Source: FEN-1219 sp963817615 (GTDB lineage: Bacteria > Pseudomonadota > Gammaproteobacteria > Steroidobacterales > Rariloculaceae). Taken from it: a stretch of 64,000 bases of DNA. Of the stretch, positions 35,950-44,872 are shown one piece after another. A program made the position numbers and the translations under genes. The notes under the pieces were generated by a model. It did no database searches and was not told where the DNA came from. It saw only the letters and a program-made list of their open reading frames with translations. Every line of letters begins with the position of its first letter. The first letter of the stretch is position 1. The stretch covers positions 2,182,241 through 2,246,240 of the forward strand of contig CAWFPH010000002.1 in the NCBI GenBank assembly GCA_963817615.1, written 5' to 3'.

Positions 35950-36659
35950 AGGAACGGCTTATTGGTGCGGCAGTGCTGGTCGCGCTCGGCGTCTGGCTCA
36001 TTCCGTGGGTGCTGAACGGTCCCGAAGAGACTCACGAAACGCAAGCGACCTCGCTCGAGCTACCCTCGCCCGACGAACCGCTGCCCGTGAAGAGCGAGAC
36101 GCTCGACCTGCGCCGCGACGAGGTGGCCCGCGAAGCGCCGGCCGTCGAGGAGAGCGCTGGCTCCGACGTCGGACCGGCCGCGAGTGAAGCGTCGGCTCCG
36201 GCCGCCGAGCTGACGACCGCTGCGGCGCCGAGCACGGCCGCGGACAGCGTTCCGGTTCGAGAAGTGAATCCGCCGCAGCCCGTTCCGACGGCCGCGGCGG
36301 TAGTGCCCGCAGCCAAGACGCCCGTCGCTGCGCCGGCGAGCAAGACGCCCGTGGTCGCCGCGCCCGTTTCGCAGCGGACCGCGCCGCCTCCGGCCGCTGC
36401 CAAGCCCGCCCCGGCGTCTGCAGCCGATGGCGGGTGGGCCGTACAGCTCGGAAGTTTCGGCGAGGAGGCGAACGCACGCCGGCTCGCCGGCCGCGTCAAG
36501 ACCTACGGCTACAAGGCGGACGTTTCGAACTATCGGGCCGGCGGCCGCTCGCTGTATCGCGTGCGCGTGGGCCCGATGGCTGCACGAGGAGAAGCCGACG
36601 CGGCGGCATCGGCGCTCTCCGCGCATGGGTTTGTGGCTCAAGTAGTGGCGGTGGATTGA
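35934..36659 (+). CDS. dedD: SPOR-domain inner-membrane protein (DedD-like)
   Basis: 241 residues: a membrane segment near the N-terminus (about 10-27, LIGAAVLVALGVWLIPWVL), a long Ala/Pro/Thr-rich periplasmic linker (about 45-160), and a SPOR domain (about 163-238, WAVQLGSFGEEANARRLAGR ... YRVRVGPMAARGEAD) that binds denuded septal peptidoglycan. DedD-type proteins assist cell constriction. The position between folC and cvpA is the DedD slot in E. coli and Pseudomonas. Confidence 0.92.
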   Translation: MDQGLKERLIGAAVLVALGVWLIPWVLNGPEETHETQATSLELPSPDEPLPVKSETLDLRRDEVAREAPAVEESAGSDVGPAASEASAPAAELTTAAAPSTAADSVPVREVNPPQPVPTAAAVVPAAKTPVAAPASKTPVVAAPVSQRTAPPPAAAKPAPASAADGGWAVQLGSFGEEANARRLAGRVKTYGYKADVSNYRAGGRSLYRVRVGPMAARGEADAAASALSAHGFVAQVVAVD

Positions 36660-36672
36660 GCGCCGAGGCGCT

Positions 36673-37170
36673 ATGACGCCGGCCGACTACCTGATCGTGG
36701 CGGTGTGCGTGGCCTCGGCATTGGTCGGCGTGTGGCGCGGCTTTGCGCGCGAGGCGCTGTCGTTGCTGACCTTGCTCATCGCGATCTGGCTCGCGTGGCG
36801 GTTTGCGAGCGTGATCGAGCCCTATTTCGGCGCATGGGCCGGGGCTCCGGACGTACGGGTTTGGGCCGCCCGCGTGGCCGTGTTCATCGTCGTGCTGATC
36901 ATCGGAGGCGTGATTACGTGGCTGGCGCGGACGCTGATTCGACATTCGGGGCTGAGCGGCCTCGACCGCCTTCTCGGAGCGGCCTTCGGTGTCGTGCGGG
37001 CGGGCGTGCTCATCGGACTCGCCGCGTTGGTCTTGGATTTCGCGGGGTTGGACCAAGATCCGTGGTGGCGTGATGCGCGCTTCAAGCCGTACGCCGATCG
37101 GATAGCGGCCGCCGTTCTTTACTACGCGGAGCTTGGCAATCGCTATTTGAGCGAGCAGCAGCCCGTGTAA
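36673..37170 (+). CDS. cvpA: CvpA family membrane protein
   Basis: 165-residue inner-membrane protein, about four hydrophobic segments (YLIVAVCVASALVG, LLTLLIAIWLAWRF, VAVFIVVLIIGGVITWL, LIGLAALVLDFAGL). The family supports colicin V export in E. coli and purine-related growth; its biochemical activity is not settled. Lies 59 bases before purF, the classical cvpA-purF pair. WRGFAREALSL and GLDRLLGAAFGVVRG-like (RLLGAAFGVVRAG) are conserved family positions. Confidence 0.93.
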   Translation: MTPADYLIVAVCVASALVGVWRGFAREALSLLTLLIAIWLAWRFASVIEPYFGAWAGAPDVRVWAARVAVFIVVLIIGGVITWLARTLIRHSGLSGLDRLLGAAFGVVRAGVLIGLAALVLDFAGLDQDPWWRDARFKPYADRIAAAVLYYAELGNRYLSEQQPV

Positions 37171-37229
37171 CGAGAGCCGGTCGCCGGTGGTCTAAGTAGT
37201 TGCGGTCTATTCATCGCAGGTAAGCGCAG

Positions 37230-38759
37230 ATGTGTGGAATCGTCGGAATAGTCGGTCAGGCACCCGTCAATCAGTCAGTTTACGACGCGCTCACGGTGCT
37301 GCAGCACCGGGGGCAAGACGCAGCGGGCATCATGACGGACGACGCCGGCCGTCTGAAAGTTCGCAAGAGCAATGGCCTGGTGCGCGACGTGTTTCAAGAG
37401 CGCCACATGCTGAAGCTCGGCGGCAACGTGGGCCTCGGACACGTGCGTTATCCGACCGCAGGCAGCGCGAGCTTGTCCGAAGCGCAGCCGTTCTACGTGA
37501 ATTCCCCCTACGGCATCTGCCTCGCGCACAACGGCAATCTCGTGAACGCCGATGAGCTCAAACGCCTCGTCGAGCAGCAGGACCACCGCCACCTGAACAC
37601 GACCTCGGACTCCGAAGTGCTGCTCAACGTGTTCGCACACGAGCTCGACCGACGTGCGAGCAATGGACTCAAGCCTTCCGAGATCCTCGATGCGGTCGAA
37701 GCGCTCTACAAGCGCTGCTCGGGCGGCTATGCCGTGATCGCGATGATCATCGGCTACGGCATCGTCGCTTTTCGCGATCCGCACGGAATTCGTCCACTGG
37801 TGCTCGGCATCCGCGAGACGGCGCGCGGCGTCGAGCGAATGCTGGCGTCCGAGAGCGTGGCGCTCGACGCGCTCGGGTTCGAGGTGGAACGCGACGTGCT
37901 GCCCGGCGAAGCCGTCTACATCGACAAGCGCGGCTTCTTGCATAGCCGCCAGACCTCGGCGCGCGCGGGGTACACGCCGTGCGTCTTCGAGTTCGTCTAC
38001 TTCGCTCGGCCGGACTCGATCATCGACAATCTATCCGTCTACAAGGCGCGGATGCGGATGGGCGAGAAGCTTGCGGACAAGATCTTGAGAGTGCGCCCGG
38101 ATAACGACATCGACGTAGTCATCCCGATCCCCGACACGTCGCGCACCGCTGCGATGCAGGTTGCGCACCGACTCGGAGTGAAATATCGCGAGGGATTCAT
38201 CAAGAACCGTTACATCGGGCGGACGTTCATCATGCCGGAGCAGGCTGCCCGTACGGCTTCCGTGCGCCGAAAGCTGAATGCGATCGGGCTCGAGTTCGCG
38301 GGCAAGACCGTGCTGCTCGTCGACGACTCGATCGTGCGCGGCACCACCTCCCAGCAGATCATCGAGATGGCGCGCGAGGCCGGGGCCCGCAAGGTCTATT
38401 TCGCCTCGGCGGCGCCGCCCGTGCGCTATCCCAACGTCTACGGCATCGACATGCCGGCGGCGCATGAGCTCGTTGCCGCGGGGCGCACGGAGGAGCAGGT
38501 GCAGCGCAAGATCGGCGCGGACTGGCTCGTGTATCAAGACCTCAACGATCTCGTGCAGGCCGTGATCCACAAGAAGGCAGACATCGACGGTTTCGACACG
38601 TCCTGCTTCTCGGGCGAATACGTCACCGGCGACGTGAGCCGCGCGTACCTCGATGCCCTCGAGGTGATTCGCTCGAACTCGGCGAAGGCGAGGCGCGACG
38701 CAATGGTGCGTGCCGAGGAGCTCGACGACGACACCATGCAAGCCGCCAGCGGGCTGTGA
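37230..38759 (+). CDS. purF: Amidophosphoribosyltransferase
   Basis: Commits PRPP to purine synthesis with glutamine as amide donor. 509 residues. Cys2 (MCGIVGIVG) is the glutaminase nucleophile with no visible propeptide; other glutaminase blocks are VLQHRGQDAAGI, GHVRYPTAGS and AHNGNLVN. The PRPP loop is VLLVDDSIVRGTTS near residue 355. No cysteines for the Fe-S cluster of the Bacillus type are apparent, so it is the E. coli type. Confidence 0.98.
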   Translation: MCGIVGIVGQAPVNQSVYDALTVLQHRGQDAAGIMTDDAGRLKVRKSNGLVRDVFQERHMLKLGGNVGLGHVRYPTAGSASLSEAQPFYVNSPYGICLAHNGNLVNADELKRLVEQQDHRHLNTTSDSEVLLNVFAHELDRRASNGLKPSEILDAVEALYKRCSGGYAVIAMIIGYGIVAFRDPHGIRPLVLGIRETARGVERMLASESVALDALGFEVERDVLPGEAVYIDKRGFLHSRQTSARAGYTPCVFEFVYFARPDSIIDNLSVYKARMRMGEKLADKILRVRPDNDIDVVIPIPDTSRTAAMQVAHRLGVKYREGFIKNRYIGRTFIMPEQAARTASVRRKLNAIGLEFAGKTVLLVDDSIVRGTTSQQIIEMAREAGARKVYFASAAPPVRYPNVYGIDMPAAHELVAAGRTEEQVQRKIGADWLVYQDLNDLVQAVIHKKADIDGFDTSCFSGEYVTGDVSRAYLDALEVIRSNSAKARRDAMVRAEELDDDTMQAASGL

Positions 38760-38762
38760 TCC

Positions 38763-39959
38763 TTGCGCTTCCTGATCGTCGACGAGGATCCGGACTACCG
38801 GCAGCTGCTGCGCTATCACTTGGAAGTGGAGTGGCCTGACGCCGCGATCGAGGAGCGCTCCTCGCCGGCGGCGCTGAGCGGGCCGCGCGGTTTCGACCTC
38901 GCGGGCGTCGATCTGCTGCTGCTCGGCGGCCAGGGCGACCTCGCCGCCCTGCGCGAGCTCGCGCGGCGCGAAGACTGCCCGCCGGTCATCCTGTTCGCTG
39001 GGCGGAGCGACGAATTCCTCGCCGTCGACGCGCTCAAAGCCGGAGCGGCCAACTTCTTCCCGAAGGCGCACGTCAAACATGGGCGCTTGATCGATGCGAT
39101 TCGCGCCGAGCTGCACGTCCAACGGATCGACGAGACCGGCACGTTGCTCGCGAATCATTCCGATCGCACGGGCGGGAGGCGACGGTTGCTCGCGAAGCTC
39201 TACGCGGGAGATTTGTCGTCCGTCTATTTGGCCGAGGCGGAGGGCAGCGGCGAGAGGATCGCGTTCAAGGTGCTGCGCCACGTTCCGGATGCGGGAGGCG
39301 GACGGCTCTTCGATCGCTTTCTCCAGGAGTACGAGGTCATCGCCCGCGTGAGTCATCCGAACGTCGTGCAAATCTTCGATCTCGGCGTCGCGGACGACCA
39401 CGCGTATATCGCCATGGAATATCTCGGCGCGGGCAGTCTCGCCGAGCGCCTGATCGGCGCGCTGCAGCCGGCCGTCGCGGTCGACTATGCTCGGCAGATC
39501 GCGAGCGCTCTCTCGGCAATCCACGAGGCCGGGATTTTGCATCGCGACTTGAAGCCGGCCAACATCATGTTTCGCGATGCCGGCAGTCTCGCGTTGATCG
39601 ACTTCGGTCTCGCGAAGCAAATGCGGTTGCAGGCCGCGATCACGGGTACGGGACAGATCTTCGGCACGCCCTACTACATGAGCCCGGAGCAGGGTCACGC
39701 CGAGCCGACCGATGAGCGGTCCGATATCTACAGCCTCGGCTGCATCTTCTACGAGATGCTGACCGGCGAACGTCCGTTCACGGCCACTTCACCGATGGGC
39801 GTGATCTACCGTCATGCGCACGCCCCGCGGCCGCGGCTCGGACGCGCCCTCACCGACCTGCAACCGATACTCGACCGCATGCTCGCCATCGAGCGACTCG
39901 AGCGCTATCAATCCGCCGACGACCTGCTCGGCGAGCTCGCGACCGTCGCCGCCAGCTAG
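38763..39959 (+). CDS. Receiver-domain/Ser-Thr protein kinase fusion
   Basis: 398 residues from TTG 38763, 3 bases after purF, so probably the end of the same operon. The N-terminal receiver-like domain (1-120) keeps the acidic pair (Asp7, Asp9) and the distal Lys101 (FFPK), but the phosphoacceptor position after VDLLLL is Gly55 rather than Asp. The kinase domain (about 140-395) looks complete: Lys169 (AFKVL), Glu189, His260-Arg-Asp262 with KPANIM, Asp280-Phe-Gly282, GTPYYMSPEQ. The glycine loop is poor (KLYAGDLSSVYLA). No membrane segment. Inference: the receiver domain senses by protein contact rather than by aspartyl phosphorylation. Confidence 0.88.
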   Translation: MRFLIVDEDPDYRQLLRYHLEVEWPDAAIEERSSPAALSGPRGFDLAGVDLLLLGGQGDLAALRELARREDCPPVILFAGRSDEFLAVDALKAGAANFFPKAHVKHGRLIDAIRAELHVQRIDETGTLLANHSDRTGGRRRLLAKLYAGDLSSVYLAEAEGSGERIAFKVLRHVPDAGGGRLFDRFLQEYEVIARVSHPNVVQIFDLGVADDHAYIAMEYLGAGSLAERLIGALQPAVAVDYARQIASALSAIHEAGILHRDLKPANIMFRDAGSLALIDFGLAKQMRLQAAITGTGQIFGTPYYMSPEQGHAEPTDERSDIYSLGCIFYEMLTGERPFTATSPMGVIYRHAHAPRPRLGRALTDLQPILDRMLAIERLERYQSADDLLGELATVAAS

Positions 39960-40008
39960 TCCGAGATCGACGGTCGAGTCGAGGCCGCGCGGCGCGCAAG
40001 CGCTGCCG

Positions 40009-40767
40009 TCAATACCAATGTGCGAGCCGAACCTCGATCGGCTTATCGGTGCCGACGAGCTTCTTGAACTTCTCGACGTCGCTGCCGCGGTAGTGATACG
40101 GGTAGACGATCTTCGGGGCGAACTCACGCACGGCGCTCGCCGCCTGCTCCTCGGTCATCGTGTACGGCAGATTGAAGCAGACGAATGCGACGTCGATGTT
40201 CTTGAGCGCGCGCATCTCGGGGATGTCCTCGGTGTCGCCGCTGATGTAGATGCGCTTGCCGCCCACGGCGGCCACGTAGCCGTTGCCGCGGCCCTTCGTG
40301 TGGTACTGCAACCGGTCTTTCGTCGTGTTGTACATCGGGATCGCTTCGAGCGAGATGCCCTTGACGGACTTCGATTCGCCGTTCGCAAGCACGGTCGTCT
40401 TCGCGCGCAGGTCGTCCGGGAGCTGCATCGCCACTGCCTGCGGTGCCACGATGGCGGTGTCGGGCCCGGTCACGGCCGCCAGCGTGTCGGCGCTCAGATG
40501 ATCGCCGTGGATGTCGGTGATCAGCACGAGATTCGCGGACGGCATGCCGGCGAACGCCGCGGCGCCGCCGATCGGATCGACGTAGATCGTCGTGCCGTTC
40601 CAGGCCATTGCGAACGTCGCGTGGTTGATCGGATGGATCACGAGGTCGCCGCCCTTGGCGGTCGGAATGTGGTCGCCGTCGAGCGCGCCCGCAGCCGGCG
40701 AGGCCGTTGCGGCGAGCATCAGGATCGAGATCAAGTAGCGGTTGCGGCTAGGTTCTGATCGAAGCAT
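40009..40767 (-). CDS. Exported MBL-fold metallohydrolase
   Basis: 252 residues from ATG 40767 with GGAGGGAG upstream; an open frame extends further but the signal peptide (residues 10-28, ending AAGA) fixes this start. Metallo-beta-lactamase fold of the UlaG/RomA-like branch: metal motif TDIHGDH (84-90), where the first His of HxHxDH is Asp, ISGDTEDIPE and the C-terminal YPYHYRGSD. Likely periplasmic. Substrate unknown. It is followed at the 3' side by the convergent kinase. Confidence 0.82.
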   Translation of the reverse strand: MLRSEPSRNRYLISILMLAATASPAAGALDGDHIPTAKGGDLVIHPINHATFAMAWNGTTIYVDPIGGAAAFAGMPSANLVLITDIHGDHLSADTLAAVTGPDTAIVAPQAVAMQLPDDLRAKTTVLANGESKSVKGISLEAIPMYNTTKDRLQYHTKGRGNGYVAAVGGKRIYISGDTEDIPEMRALKNIDVAFVCFNLPYTMTEEQAASAVREFAPKIVYPYHYRGSDVEKFKKLVGTDKPIEVRLAHWY

Positions 40768-40883
40768 TGCGGTTCTCCCTCCGTTTCGTTTCGTCTGATC
40801 GTGCAGCCTGCGGCCGCCGCGCGGATTCGCGGATCGTATCGTCCGCTCGATGCCCGTGCCCAAACCACGCGAACCGATTGCTC

Positions 40884-41609
40884 TCAGCAATCGGCAAGCG
40901 TCTCGAGACGGAAACCGTCGGCGTCCCACCGAACGACGCTGCCTTGCTCGTACCAGGCGCCGAGCACGATGCGGGTCGCCGTCGAGCCGTCGAGCATGAA
41001 CCGATGGACGGCGGGCCGATGAGTGTGGCCGTGCAGCAGCACGTTCACTTTGAACTCACGCATCGTGCGCTCCACGGTCGCTTGGCTCACGTCCATGATG
41101 TCGAAGGACTTCGCGGCAATTTCCGCGGCGCTGAGCTTGCGCAGATCGCCGGCGATCGAGTGCCGTTCGGCGAGCGGCTTTGCAAGAAAGTCGCGTTGCC
41201 ACGCCGCGTCGCGGAGCTGCTCACGCAGCCGCATATAGCGCGTATCGTCGGTGCACAGCAGGTCGCCGTGCATCAGCAGCACGGATTGTCCGCCGAGCTC
41301 GATGCGCTCGTAATCGCCGAGCAAGCGGCAGCCCGTTGCGCGGCAGAACCGGGGTCCGAGCAGAAAGTCGCGGTTGCCGTGCATCACGGCGCAGCCGACG
41401 CCGCCTTTCGTGAGGCGTGCAAGGGACTCCACGACGGGGGCGAGCCGTGCGTCGTCTTCGTCGTCGCCGACCCACGCCTCGAACAGGTCGCCGAGAATGT
41501 AGAGCGCGTCCGCCCCGGAGGCATCGCGCTCGACGAAATCGGTGAACCGACGAATCGCTTGCGGCTCTGCCGCGTCGAGATGCAGGTCCGATACGAACAG
41601 TGCGCTCAC
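40884..41609 (-). CDS. lpxH: UDP-2,3-diacylglucosamine diphosphatase
   Basis: Peripheral membrane enzyme of lipid A synthesis, releasing UMP from UDP-diacylglucosamine. 241 residues. Calcineurin-like metal motifs: SDLHLD (7-12), GDLFEAWVGDD, GNRDFL, HGDLLCTDD and HGHTHRP. LpxH pinpoints a lipid A-containing Gram-negative. It is downstream of the cyclophilin gene on the same strand (31-base gap), a common pairing. Confidence 0.96.
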   Translation of the reverse strand: MSALFVSDLHLDAAEPQAIRRFTDFVERDASGADALYILGDLFEAWVGDDEDDARLAPVVESLARLTKGGVGCAVMHGNRDFLLGPRFCRATGCRLLGDYERIELGGQSVLLMHGDLLCTDDTRYMRLREQLRDAAWQRDFLAKPLAERHSIAGDLRKLSAAEIAAKSFDIMDVSQATVERTMREFKVNVLLHGHTHRPAVHRFMLDGSTATRIVLGAWYEQGSVVRWDADGFRLETLADC

Positions 41610-41640
41610 CGCAGGTGCCGCCGACTCTGACTGCAGGAGG

Positions 41641-42225
41641 TCACTCGTTCAAGACCTCGACGCTTTGGATCACGATCGGCTCGACAGGCACGTTGTTCGT
41701 GAACGGACCGCCGGCGCCGGTGGGGCGATGGCCGATGTCGTCGGCGACGTCCATTCCCTCGACGATCTTGCCGAACACCGCATAACCCCAACGAGTCGGC
41801 CGCGGGTTCAGATCCAGGTTGTCCGCGAGGTTGATGTAGAACTGACTGGTGGCCGAGTGCGGCTCGTTCGATCGTGCGAGGCCGACGGTGCCGCGCAGGT
41901 TGCTCAGCCCGTTGCCCGACTCGTTCACGATGGTCTTGGTCGTCGGCTTCAGCTGCATATCCTCGGTATAGCCGCCCCCCTGGGCGATGAACCCCGCCAC
42001 GACGCGATGGAAGATCGTGCCATTGTAAAAGCCGCTCGTGACGTACTCGAGGAAGGCTTGAACCGTCAGCGGCGCGCGGCCGCGATCGAGCTCTATGACG
42101 AAGCTGCCGACGTTGGTCGAGACCTTGACCCGCGGGGAATCGGTCTGCGCGAATTTGTCCTGCGCGTGGCTCGCCTGGGCAAACGACAAAGACAACGACA
42201 ACAGCACGGAGGCGGCGAGCCGCAT
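41641..42225 (-). CDS. Periplasmic cyclophilin-type peptidyl-prolyl isomerase
   Basis: 194 residues. N-terminal signal peptide (1-21, cleavage after SHA), so periplasmic, like PpiA rather than cytosolic PpiB. Cyclophilin core: FHRVVAGFIAQGGG with the catalytic Arg and Gln, GTVGLARSNEPHSATSQFYI and WGYAVFGKIVEGMDV. The expected HSATSQFFIN motif is HSATSQFYIN. Upstream of lpxH and downstream of folD, all minus strand. Confidence 0.93.
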   Translation of the reverse strand: MRLAASVLLSLSLSFAQASHAQDKFAQTDSPRVKVSTNVGSFVIELDRGRAPLTVQAFLEYVTSGFYNGTIFHRVVAGFIAQGGGYTEDMQLKPTTKTIVNESGNGLSNLRGTVGLARSNEPHSATSQFYINLADNLDLNPRPTRWGYAVFGKIVEGMDVADDIGHRPTGAGGPFTNNVPVEPIVIQSVEVLNE

Positions 42226-42287
42226 GATCTACTCCTCGCGACGACGGCGGCTACGATGATAGCCAAGCGTCGGTGCCGGCGGCACTC

Positions 42288-43214
42288 TTAGTTGCGGCGC
42301 TGCTCCGCGGCCTTCACCGTGTTGGCCATCAGCATCGCGATCGTGAGCGGCCCGACGCCGCCCGGCACGGGGGTGAGCGCTCCGGCCTTCTCCGCGACGT
42401 CCGGGTGCACGTCGCCGACGAGGACGGTGCCGCGGCGCTCGAACACGGCGAGACGCTCGGGACGGTTCGCGAAGATACGGCGCGCCTCGTCCGCATTCGT
42501 GACGGTGTTGATGCCGACGTCGATCACCACGGCGCCCGCTTTGACATAGGCCGGCGTGACGAATGCGGGACGGCCGATTGCCGCCACGAGAATATCGGCT
42601 TCGCGTGCCATCCCCGGCAGGTCGCGCGTGCGCGAATGGCAGATCGTGACCGTCGCATTGCGGTGCAACAGCAGCGCGGCCATCGGTTTGCCGACGATGT
42701 CCGAGCGGCCGATCACGACCGCGTGCTGTCCTTCGATCGGAATGCGGTCGCGCTCGAGCAGCTCGATGACGCCCGCCGGCGTGCAGGGCACGAACCCGTC
42801 TCGATTCTGGATCAAACGACCGGCGGAAATCGGGCTGAAGCCGTCGACGTCTTTGGACGGATCGATCGTGTCGAAGACCTGCTGCTCGGCGCCGGGTCCC
42901 ATGGCCTTCGGCAGCGGGGATTGCACGAGGATGCCGTCGAAGCGCGGATCCTCGTTGAACCGCCGCACGGCCGCGAGCGTCTGCGCCAGGGTCGCCGTGG
43001 CGGGCAGCGGCTCCAAATGCACGGTCATGCCGGCTTCTTCGGCAGTTTTGAGCTTGCTCCGCACATAGACCTGCGAGGCCGGATCGTCGCCGACCAGCAC
43101 GATCACGAGGCCGGGCGCGCGTCCGAGCCGCTCGCGAACGCGCGCGACACGGCCCTCGAGCTCGTCGCGAATCTGTTGGGCGACGGCCTTGCCGTCCAGG
43201 ATCTTGGCGGTCAC
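42288..43214 (-). CDS. folD: Methylenetetrahydrofolate dehydrogenase/cyclohydrolase
   Basis: Interconverts 5,10-methylene-, methenyl- and 10-formyl-THF. About 308 residues starting at GTG 43214 (TAKILDGKAVAQQIR). Catalytic Lys in YVRSKLKTAEEAGM, PLPKAMG, PSKDVDGFSPISAG, NADP site VVIGRSDIVGKPMA and PVPGGVGPLTIAML. Works with GlyA in one-carbon flow. No strong ATG start is available. Confidence 0.96.
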   Translation of the reverse strand: MTAKILDGKAVAQQIRDELEGRVARVRERLGRAPGLVIVLVGDDPASQVYVRSKLKTAEEAGMTVHLEPLPATATLAQTLAAVRRFNEDPRFDGILVQSPLPKAMGPGAEQQVFDTIDPSKDVDGFSPISAGRLIQNRDGFVPCTPAGVIELLERDRIPIEGQHAVVIGRSDIVGKPMAALLLHRNATVTICHSRTRDLPGMAREADILVAAIGRPAFVTPAYVKAGAVVIDVGINTVTNADEARRIFANRPERLAVFERRGTVLVGDVHPDVAEKAGALTPVPGGVGPLTIAMLMANTVKAAEQRRN

Positions 43215-43290
43215 GCGGATTCTCGCAATTGGCGGGGGAGGCGGATTCTCGCACGAGCTTCTTCGAAGGCTCAAGGTTCGTTGCGCTCGT

Positions 43291-43320
43291 TTGACGCTTC
43301 GTGAGCGCGCCGAATAAGAT
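43291..43320 (+). promoter_or_regulatory. Promoter of the tRNA Pro-Arg-His-Lys cluster
   Basis: TTGACG (43291-43296), 18-base spacer, TAAGAT (43315-43320), then a GC-rich discriminator (GCCCGAC) and the first tRNA 20 bases on. The GC-rich discriminator is typical of stable-RNA promoters under stringent control. One promoter probably serves all four tRNAs, which are 14-32 bases apart. Confidence 0.6.
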
Positions 43321-43339
43321 GCCCGACGTAACGCTCAAG

Positions 43340-43416
43340 CGGGGCATGGCGCAGTCTGGTAGCGCATCTGCTTTGGGAGCAGAGGGTCGCAGGTTCGAAT
43401 CCTGCTGCCCCGACCA
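43340..43416 (+). tRNA. tRNA-Pro (UGG)
   Basis: 77 bases including encoded CCA. Acceptor CGGGGCA pairs with TGCCCCG; anticodon stem TCTGC/GCAGA with loop TTTGGGA, anticodon TGG at 43374-43376; T loop GTTCGAATC. First of the four-tRNA cluster. Confidence 0.96.
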
Positions 43417-43430
43417 TGAATCCTCGAAGT

Positions 43431-43506
43431 GCGCCCGTAGCTCAACGGATAGAGCACCGGCCTTCTAAGCCGGCGGTTGCAGGTTCGAGTCCTGCCGGGC
43501 GCGCCA
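43431..43506 (+). tRNA. tRNA-Arg (UCU)
   Basis: 76 bases with encoded CCA. Acceptor GCGCCCG/CGGGCGC, discriminator G, anticodon loop CTTCTAA with anticodon TCT, stem CCGGC/GCCGG, T loop GTTCGAGTC. Confidence 0.96.
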
Positions 43507-43538
43507 TGCTTCATAAGGTTAGAATGAACGACACGCTG

Positions 43539-43614
43539 GTGGACGTAGCTCAGTTGGTAGAGCCCCGGATTGTGATTCCGGCCGTCGTGGGTTCGAATCC
43601 CATCGTCCACCCCA
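43539..43614 (+). tRNA. tRNA-His (GUG)
   Basis: Acceptor GTGGACG/CGTCCAC, discriminator C73 and encoded CCA; a G at 43538 supplies the G-1 identity base opposite C73. Anticodon loop TTGTGAT with anticodon GTG; stem CCGGA/TCCGG. Confidence 0.96.
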
Positions 43615-43639
43615 ATTTCGCGTGCAATGCACGACTTTC

Positions 43640-43715
43640 GGGCCGTTAGCTCAATTGGTAGAGCAGTGGACTCTTAATCCATTGGTTGGGGGTTCGATTC
43701 CCTCACGGCCCACCA
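43640..43715 (+). tRNA. tRNA-Lys (CUU)
   Basis: Acceptor GGGCCGT/ACGGCCC, discriminator A, encoded CCA. Anticodon stem TGGA/TCCA, loop CTCTTAA, anticodon CTT. Last of the cluster; an accessory surface-gene segment begins 84 bases later. Confidence 0.96.
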
Positions 43716-43798
43716 TTTCGATGTAGCTCGGGCGCGGCGCCGCCGCTCCCGGCGCGCGGCCGCGGCGCTTCGGCGGCTCCAGGACCGGCAGCGGATCG

Positions 43799-44872
43799 AT
43801 GCGAGTCTGGCTCTATCGGCGCAAGCTCGATCTGCACAGCGGCGCGGGCCAATTGATGCGCATGCAGGCGTTCGGGTTGCGCGCGGCCGGCGTGCAGCCC
43901 GTGGTCGCGTGCGAGCGCGGCGCGCTTCGATTCTTCCTGCAGACGGGTTTGCCCACGCGGCGGACGGCTCCTGCGGCTCTCCGCGATCGTGCCCGAGCGG
44001 GAAACGATGTGCTCGTCGACCACGAATGCCTCATTCCCGAAGCGGACGTCATATTCGTTCACAACGTCGATGCCGAGGCGAGCGCCCATCTGCCGACAGC
44101 GCTCACTGTGCAACGTCTCGACGCCGAGCGCAGCTTTTTTCGAAGCTTGCGCAGCGACTCGACCGTCGTCGCGAACTCGGCGCTCACGGCCGCGGCCCTC
44201 GTGCGTCACTTCGATCTGAGCCCCGACCGAATCGTGGTGCACCATCCCGGTTTCGTCGGTGGGCGTTTCGCCGTCGAGCGTGCCGCCGCTTTGCGACGCG
44301 CCGCGCGCCGGTCTCTGCGGGTGGACGAGATGACGCCGCTCGTGGGCTTCGTGACGTCCGGAGACTTCGCCAAACGCGGTATCGATCTGTTTCTTGCGAG
44401 CGCGGTGCGAATCGCCGCCGCGCTGCCCGCCGCGCGGTTCTTGGTGGTCGGGGGGCGGCGCCCGCCGGATGCGCTTGTCGGCAACCCGTTGTTCGCGACC
44501 GGCAAGGTGCACTATCGGCCGAAGAACCATCGGCCCGAGCGCTGGATCGCGGCGCTCGACGTGTTTCTGTACGCCGCGCGATTCGAGGAGTTCGGGATGG
44601 TGGTGCTCGAGGCGCAGGCGCTCGGCGTGCCGGTGGTCACTTCACGTCGGGTCGGAGCCGCTGAATGTCTGCCTTCCGCTTATGAGCCGTGGCTCGATCC
44701 GGTGCCCGATTCCGCGCGGTTCGCAGCGACGGTCCTGCGCTGGCTCGACGACCCTGCGTTGCGCATGGGTCTTGCGGGAGCGGGCGTCGTGCGGGCTCGT
44801 CTCTACGACCACCGCCGCTACGCAGGCGTGACGGCAGCGACGATCCTCGCTCAGAAGCGGCGACTCAGGTAA
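43799..44872 (+). CDS. Glycosyltransferase family 4 protein
   Basis: 357-residue GT-B retaining glycosyltransferase. C-terminal nucleotide-sugar domain has the E-x7-E motif (FEEFGMVVLEAQALGVPVV) and VHYRPKNHRPERWIAALDVFLYAARF before it; the N-terminal acceptor domain has HSGAGQLMRMQAFGLRAAG. Likely adds a sugar to LPS or exopolysaccharide on the cytoplasmic face. No wzx/wzy or sugar-nucleotide genes are nearby, so its substrate is open. Its end overlaps the convergent outer-membrane gene by 22 bases. Confidence 0.85.
   Translation: MRVWLYRRKLDLHSGAGQLMRMQAFGLRAAGVQPVVACERGALRFFLQTGLPTRRTAPAALRDRARAGNDVLVDHECLIPEADVIFVHNVDAEASAHLPTALTVQRLDAERSFFRSLRSDSTVVANSALTAAALVRHFDLSPDRIVVHHPGFVGGRFAVERAAALRRAARRSLRVDEMTPLVGFVTSGDFAKRGIDLFLASAVRIAAALPAARFLVVGGRRPPDALVGNPLFATGKVHYRPKNHRPERWIAALDVFLYAARFEEFGMVVLEAQALGVPVVTSRRVGAAECLPSAYEPWLDPVPDSARFAATVLRWLDDPALRMGLAGAGVVRARLYDHRRYAGVTAATILAQKRRLR

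Noticed and set aside
43640..43715. tRNA-Lys 3' end as an integration site (attL)
   Set aside because: No duplicate of its 3' end and no integrase was found downstream up to tRNA-Leu.
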